A stretch of DNA of 15,933 bases from an uncultured Microbacterium sp. (GTDB lineage Bacteria > Actinomycetota > Actinomycetes > Actinomycetales > Microbacteriaceae): assembly GCA_937988695.1 (NCBI GenBank), contig CALKHM010000096.1:1-15933 (forward strand). Reading direction: 5' to 3'. How positions within the stretch are numbered: the first letter of the stretch is position 1; every line of letters starts with the position of its first letter. Positions 12,311-15,933 of this stretch are shown in pieces. Made by a program: the position numbers and the translations under genes. The notes beneath the pieces were generated by a model. The model did no database searches. It saw only the letters and a program-made list of their open reading frames with translations, and was not told the origin of the DNA.

Positions 12311-13203
12311 CCGGGGCAGCGCTGCAGGCACGGGTGCGCGTCGACCGTGGCGGGTACACGCTGGATGCCGCGCTGCAGGCCGATGCCGGCCAGATCGTCG
12401 CCGTGATGGGGCCGTCGGGAGCCGGGAAGTCGACACTGTTCGACGCGATCGCCGGCTTCGTGCCGCTGACCGGCGGTCAGGTGAGCCTGGATGGGCGGAC
12501 GGTGGACTCCGCCTCCGGACCACACGTGGATCCGCGGCATCGCGGGGTGGTCATGCTGGGCCAGGAGCCGCGGCTGTTCCCGCATCTGTCCGCGCGGGAG
12601 AACATCGCATTCGGGCCGCGCGCGCGCCGGATCCCGCGGGCGGCCGCGCGTGCCGAGGCCGAGACGTGGCTGGCGCGAGTCGGCCTCGCGGGAATGGGGG
12701 ACCGCCGCCCGGCGCAGCTGTCCGGCGGACAGCAGCAGCGGGTGGCACTGGCTCGCGCACTGGCGACCTCGCCGCGCGTTCTGCTGCTGGACGAGCCGCT
12801 CACCTCGCTCGACCCCGAGACAGCCGCCGGCATCCGTCTGCTGTTGAGCGACCAGCTGGCCGACACCGGCACCACCGCGATCGTCGCGACCCACGATGCG
12901 GCCGACGCGGTCTCCCTCGCCGCACGCCTGGTCGTGCTCGAGGCCGGGCGGATCACGCAGTCCGGCGTCGTGCGTGACGTGCTGGACGGGCCTGCCACGC
13001 CGTTCGTGGCAGCCGTCGCCGCTGCGCACCGAGGCGGGCCCGCGGCGGACTGGCAGGCCGTGGTGGAGTCGGTGGAGGCGGGTGGGACGGGGCGGCGTGT
13101 GCAGGCCCGTACGGCCGACGGGGTGCGGGCGGTGTTCGAACTGCCCGAGTCGTCCGGCGTCGTGCCCGGTGCCGTCGTGACCGTGCACCGACCCGCGGAC
13201 TGA
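12307..13203 (+). CDS. modC: Molybdate ABC transporter ATP-binding protein ModC
   Basis: Cytoplasmic ATPase that powers ModAB, 298 residues. Walker A GPSGAGKST (35-43), Q-loop around LGQEPRLFPHLS (84-95, Gln86), signature LSGGQQQR (138-145), Walker B VLLLDEP (158-164), D-loop SLD (167-169) and switch His196 (ATHD) are all present. The C-terminal 50 residues (about 248-298) form a short beta-rich region that may be a reduced TOBE regulatory domain; E. coli ModC is longer (about 350). The GTG at 12307 is the start: it overlaps the modB stop as GTGA, and GGAAGG lies about six bases upstream. The open frame extending back to 11407 is a shadow of modA and modB. Confidence 0.94.
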   Translation: MTGAALQARVRVDRGGYTLDAALQADAGQIVAVMGPSGAGKSTLFDAIAGFVPLTGGQVSLDGRTVDSASGPHVDPRHRGVVMLGQEPRLFPHLSARENIAFGPRARRIPRAAARAEAETWLARVGLAGMGDRRPAQLSGGQQQRVALARALATSPRVLLLDEPLTSLDPETAAGIRLLLSDQLADTGTTAIVATHDAADAVSLAARLVVLEAGRITQSGVVRDVLDGPATPFVAAVAAAHRGGPAADWQAVVESVEAGGTGRRVQARTADGVRAVFELPESSGVVPGAVVTVHRPAD

Positions 13204-13232
13204 GATCCGGGTCCGCCGGCCTGTAGGACGAG

Positions 13233-13238
13233 TACCGT
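13233..13238 (+). promoter_or_regulatory. Possible -10 box of fdhD
   Basis: TACCGT resembles the -10 boxes found elsewhere in the window (TACGGT, TACGCT). A start site near 13245 would give a 30-base leader carrying the GGGAGG at 13264-13269. The ATG at 13242 is only three bases from the box and is not a good leaderless start. No -35 box is visible. Confidence 0.4.
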
Positions 13239-13263
13239 GGAATGTGCAACGTCGCGCATCGTC

Positions 13264-13269
13264 GGGAGG
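13264..13269 (+). promoter_or_regulatory. Ribosome binding site deciding the fdhD start
   Basis: GGGAGG lies five bases before the ATG at 13275. It favours that start over the in-frame ATG at 13242, which would add eleven residues not typical of FdhD proteins. Confidence 0.65.
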
Positions 13270-13274
13270 TCGGG

Positions 13275-14204
13275 ATGGGCAGGATCACCGCCCGGAAGAA
13301 GGTCGTCCGCATCACCGTGGGCGCCGAGGAGCCGGAAGCCGCCGTGGTGCGCCGCCTTGACACCCTCGCCGCCGAGGAGCCCCTCGAGATCCGGGTGGGC
13401 GGGGCCGCCCTGACCGTGACCATGCGCACGCCCGGCAACGACGTCGAGCTGGCGGCGGGCTTCCTGGTCTCGGAGGGCGTGATCACCCGGTCGGGCCAGT
13501 TCGCCTCGGCGATCCACTGCGGCGGGCCCGGCACCGGCGGCGCCGTGCGTGAGACCGGATCGTCGGGCGTGAGCCTGTATGCGCTCGGAGCATCGGCTGC
13601 CGACGGCGGCAACACCTACAACGTGCTCGATGTCACCCTGGCTCCGGGGACGCCGCTGCCCGACCCCGCACGCGCACGGCACTCGTACACCACCAGCGCC
13701 TGCGGCGTGTGCGGTGCGGCATCCATCGACCAGGTCGCCACGACGTCGGCGTTCGAGGTGGCATCCGATCCCTTACAGGTGGATGCCGCGGTGCTGGCCG
13801 GGCTGCCCGATGTGCTGCGTGGCCGGCAGGCCGTGTTCGAGAAGACCGGCGGGCTGCACGCAGCCGCGCTGTACGACGCGGCCACCGGTGAGCTTCTCGT
13901 CGTGCGTGAGGATGTCGGCCGGCACAACGCGGTCGACAAGGTCGTCGGATGGGCGGTGCTGGACGGGCGCCTCCCGCTGACTGGGACCGTGCTGCAGGTG
14001 TCGGGGCGCGCGAGCTTCGAGCTCGTGCAGAAGGCGGTGATGGCCGGCATCCCGGTGCTCTCGGCGGTCTCGGCGCCGTCGACGCTGGCCGTCGAGATGG
14101 CAGAGACCTCGGGGCTCACCCTGGTGGGCTTCGTCCGCGGCTCGTCCATGAACGTGTACTCCCGGGCCGACCGGGTGCGCACCGGAGTGCTCGAACCGGC
14201 GTGA
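13275..14204 (+). CDS. fdhD: Formate dehydrogenase sulfur carrier FdhD
   Basis: FdhD moves sulfur from a cysteine desulfurase to the molybdenum cofactor of formate-dehydrogenase-type enzymes. The protein has 309 residues and begins MGRITARKK, as expected for actinobacterial FdhD. Motifs: LAAEEPLEIRVGG (31-43), MRTPGNDVELAAGFLVSEG (50-68), NTYNVLDVTL (113-122), the sulfur-handling pair in SACGVCGAAS with Cys143 and Cys146 (equivalent to the CxxC of E. coli FdhD), FEKTGGLHAAAL (188-199), REDVGRHNAVDKVVGWA (211-227) and SGRASFELVQKA (243-254). Between Cys82 and NTYNV there is a Gly/Ser/Ala-rich stretch about 25 residues longer than I expect. It follows modC by 71 bases with its own likely promoter, and the likely client enzyme lies next downstream. 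Confidence 0.95.
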   Translation: MGRITARKKVVRITVGAEEPEAAVVRRLDTLAAEEPLEIRVGGAALTVTMRTPGNDVELAAGFLVSEGVITRSGQFASAIHCGGPGTGGAVRETGSSGVSLYALGASAADGGNTYNVLDVTLAPGTPLPDPARARHSYTTSACGVCGAASIDQVATTSAFEVASDPLQVDAAVLAGLPDVLRGRQAVFEKTGGLHAAALYDAATGELLVVREDVGRHNAVDKVVGWAVLDGRLPLTGTVLQVSGRASFELVQKAVMAGIPVLSAVSAPSTLAVEMAETSGLTLVGFVRGSSMNVYSRADRVRTGVLEPA

Positions 14205-14233
14205 CAGGGCGGCGCGACGTGTCTTGTTGTCAC
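14201..14233. other. Inverted repeat at the fdhD end and oxidoreductase promoter
   Basis: GTGACA (14201-14206, including the fdhD stop) and TGTCAC (14228-14233) form a 6-bp inverted repeat with a 21-base loop. The right arm coincides with the proposed -35 box TTGTCA. It may be a weak terminator, an operator or chance. Confidence 0.3.
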
Positions 14234-14256
14234 GGTCTGCGATCGCTGATTAACCT
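14227..14256 (+). promoter_or_regulatory. Sigma-70-like promoter of the FdhF/YdeP gene
   Basis: TTGTCA (14227-14232), an 18-base spacer, and TAACCT (14251-14256) make the most complete -35/-10 pair in the window. A start site near 14263 leaves a leader of about 65 bases to the ATG at 14328. The leader holds a small hairpin CGGTG-AGA-CACCG (14281-14293) and GAAGGAG (14312-14318) nine bases before the ATG. Confidence 0.55.
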
Positions 14257-14327
14257 ATGGAAGAAGGGACCCGCGATGCTCGGTGAGACACCGCTCGGCG
14301 GGCGAACGTGCGAAGGAGCGTGTTCCG

Positions 14328-15933
14328 ATGGCCGCTAAGGCTCCGGTTCAGGACATCGACGAGGCTGCCACCGCGATGGAGGTGGACGAACCTCGGCACT
14401 GGGCCGCCGGGGTGCCCGGCGTCACCCATTCGATGATCCCCGCCATCAAGGACATGGGGGTGGGACGCGCCTTGTCGCTGCTCACCGACATGAACCAGAA
14501 GGACGGGTTCGACTGCATGAGCTGCGCCTGGGCCGACCCCGAGGAGCGCAAGACATTCGAGTTCTGCGAGAACGGCGCGAAGGCGGTCACCTGGGAGGCG
14601 ACGCCGGTGACGATCCCCACCTCGTTCTGGGCCGCCAACTCGATCACCAGCCTGCTCGACAAGTCGGAGTACTGGCTGGGGATGCAGGGTCGGCTCATCG
14701 AGCCCGTGTACAAGCCGAAGGGCAGCGACAACTACGAGCCGATCTCGTGGGACGACGCGTTCGCGCTGATCGCCGATCGGCTGAAGGCGATGGACTCGCC
14801 GAACGAGGCGACGTTCTACACGAGCGGACGTACCGCGAACGAGACCGCGTTCGCCTACCAGCTGCTGGCACGCGCCTTCGGCACCAACAACCTGCCGGAC
14901 TGCTCGAACATGTGCCACGAGTCGACGGGCCTGGCGATGGGCCAGACCATCGGCATCGGCAAGAACACGATCGCGTACAAGGACTTCGCCAAGGCCGATC
15001 TGATCATCATCATGGGTCAGAACCCGGGCACGAACCACCCGCGCATGCTGACGGCGCTGGAGGAGGCCAAGGAGGCCGGCGCCCAGATCGTCGCGATCAA
15101 CCCGCTGCTGGAAGCCGGTCTCGTGCGGTACAAGAACCCGCAGCGCGTCAAGGGCATCATCGGGCACGGCACCGGCATCGCCGACCAGTACCTGCAGATC
15201 CGCGCCGGCGGCGACGGCTGGCTCATGAAGGCCATCTCGCAGCGCGTGTTCCAGGCCGAGGACGCCCACCCCGGCACGGTGCTCGATCACGCGTTCCTCG
15301 ACGAGCACTGCTCGGGGCTCGAGGAGTTCCGCGAGCACCTCAAGGATCTCGACCCCGAGATGGTGCTGCGGGCAACCGGGCTGACCACCGCGCAGATCGA
15401 CGAGCTCGCCGACCGGTACCTGCGTGCGGACAAGGTCATCATCACGTGGGCGATGGGGCTGACCCAGCACAAGGATGCCGTGAACATCATCAAGGAGGTC
15501 ATCAACCTCCTGCTGCTGCGCGGCAACATGGGCAAACCGGGCGCCGGCGCCTCCCCGATCCGCGGGCACAGCAACGTGCAGGGCGACCGCACGATGGGCA
15601 TCTGGGAGCAGATGCCGCCGAAGTTCCTGGATGCGCTGCAGCGTGAGTTCGGCTTCGACCCGCCCCGTGAGGACGGCTACGACGTCGTCAAGTCCGTCGA
15701 GGCGATGCGGGCGGGCAAGACGAAGGTGTGGGTGGCGATGGGCGGCAACATGGTGTCGGCCGTGTCCGACACGCACGCGGCGGAGGAGGGATTCCGCAAG
15801 GTCGGCCTGAACGTGCAGATCTCGACCAAGCTCAATCGCAACCACCTGACAGTCGGCGACGAGGCGCTGATCCTGCCCGTGCTCGGTCGCACCGAGATCG
15901 ACCTGCAGGAGACCGGCCCGCAGATGCTCACCG
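14328..15933 (+). CDS. FdhF/YdeP-family molybdopterin oxidoreductase, alpha subunit (3' end outside window)
   Basis: The first 535 residues of a large molybdenum enzyme of the formate dehydrogenase H / YdeP type; the family is usually about 750 to 780 residues, so about two thirds are present. Near the N-terminus FDCMSCAWADP (61-71) and EFCENGAKA (78-86) give Cys63, Cys66 and Cys80, the YdeP-type arrangement rather than the classical four-cysteine iron-sulfur motif. Cofactor-binding segments include YTSGRTANE (164-172), IMGQNPGTNHPRM (228-240), INPLLEAG (257-264), WAMGLTQHKDAV (374-385) and GNMGKPGAGASPIRGHSNVQG (399-419, key residues Gly and Arg412). NMCHESTG (194-201) places Cys196 where FdhF has selenocysteine, so it is the likely molybdenum ligand. 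Start: GAAGGAG nine bases before the ATG. Adjacent fdhD suggests it needs sulfuration. True substrate is unknown; formate is a guess. Confidence 0.92.
   Translation, partial: MAAKAPVQDIDEAATAMEVDEPRHWAAGVPGVTHSMIPAIKDMGVGRALSLLTDMNQKDGFDCMSCAWADPEERKTFEFCENGAKAVTWEATPVTIPTSFWAANSITSLLDKSEYWLGMQGRLIEPVYKPKGSDNYEPISWDDAFALIADRLKAMDSPNEATFYTSGRTANETAFAYQLLARAFGTNNLPDCSNMCHESTGLAMGQTIGIGKNTIAYKDFAKADLIIIMGQNPGTNHPRMLTALEEAKEAGAQIVAINPLLEAGLVRYKNPQRVKGIIGHGTGIADQYLQIRAGGDGWLMKAISQRVFQAEDAHPGTVLDHAFLDEHCSGLEEFREHLKDLDPEMVLRATGLTTAQIDELADRYLRADKVIITWAMGLTQHKDAVNIIKEVINLLLLRGNMGKPGAGASPIRGHSNVQGDRTMGIWEQMPPKFLDALQREFGFDPPREDGYDVVKSVEAMRAGKTKVWVAMGGNMVSAVSDTHAAEEGFRKVGLNVQISTKLNRNHLTVGDEALILPVLGRTEIDLQETGPQMLT

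Noticed and set aside
14281..14293. The hairpin CGGTG-AGA-CACCG in the oxidoreductase leader as a regulatory element
   Set aside because: A five-base stem is easily found by chance in such GC-rich DNA, and it is not close enough to the ribosome binding site to mask it. It is mentioned only within the promoter entry.
14514..14920. A selenocysteine codon in the FdhF-like gene
   Set aside because: The position equivalent to FdhF selenocysteine is a normal TGC cysteine (residue 196), and the frame contains no TGA through to the window edge.
14250..15845. A 531-codon open frame on the minus strand, antisense to the oxidoreductase
   Set aside because: The plus strand encodes unmistakable FdhF/YdeP motifs across the whole region. 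The antisense frame is rich in Arg/His/Asp/Gly/Val, shows no known domain, and is a typical artefact of high third-position GC.

Overview
The window is high-GC DNA (roughly 70% by eye) from an actinobacterium, most likely a member of the Microbacteriaceae such as Microbacterium. The grounds are the protein families (actinobacterial MoeZ-type adenylyltransferase with rhodanese tail, MobA with a DUF6457 partner, FdhD beginning MGRITARKK), several genes that look leaderless with a TANNNT -10 box six bases before the ATG, and a strong excess of the word GGATGCC/GGCATCC. The genus is an inference; no rRNA or other marker is present.

Layout. 1-1365: the end of a sugar ABC transporter operon, with two MalF/MalG-type permeases, the first cut by the window edge. 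1407-3284: a HerA/YjgR-like ATPase (DUF853 family) with an alanine-rich N-terminus. 3462-5165: an APC-superfamily amino acid permease. 5205-15933: one continuous molybdenum block. It has four parts: mogA-moaE on the plus strand (5205-6106); a convergent six-gene minus-strand operon reading moeZ, moeA, moaC, mobA, DUF6457 gene, moaD (10155 down to 6132); a divergent plus-strand operon of a HTH-TOBE molybdate regulator with modA, modB and modC (10294-13203); and fdhD (13275-14204) followed by a FdhF/YdeP-type molybdopterin oxidoreductase that runs off the right edge (14328 onward).

How it works together (established family roles). ModABC imports molybdate. MoaC makes cPMP, and MoaD (charged through MoeZ) with MoaE converts it to molybdopterin. 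MogA adenylylates molybdopterin and MoeA inserts molybdenum. MobA attaches the nucleotide, FdhD delivers the sulfur needed by formate-dehydrogenase-like enzymes, and the FdhF/YdeP-like protein is the likely client. moaA, needed for the first step, is not in the window. The HTH-TOBE protein is the obvious candidate for linking molybdate level to transporter and perhaps cofactor expression.

No fully novel system is evident. The less ordinary items are: a free-standing DUF6457 gene between mobA and moaD; a 30-bp triple repeat translated at the N-terminus of MobA, each unit able to form a hairpin; a perfect 10-bp palindrome joining the ends of convergent moaE and moaD; four genes with identical leaderless promoter geometry; four-base stop/start overlaps at nearly every operon junction; and a G9 tract in modB. 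Features not reported (tRNA, rRNA, insertion sequences, CRISPR, prophage) were not seen. No gene-free stretch exceeds 180 bases.
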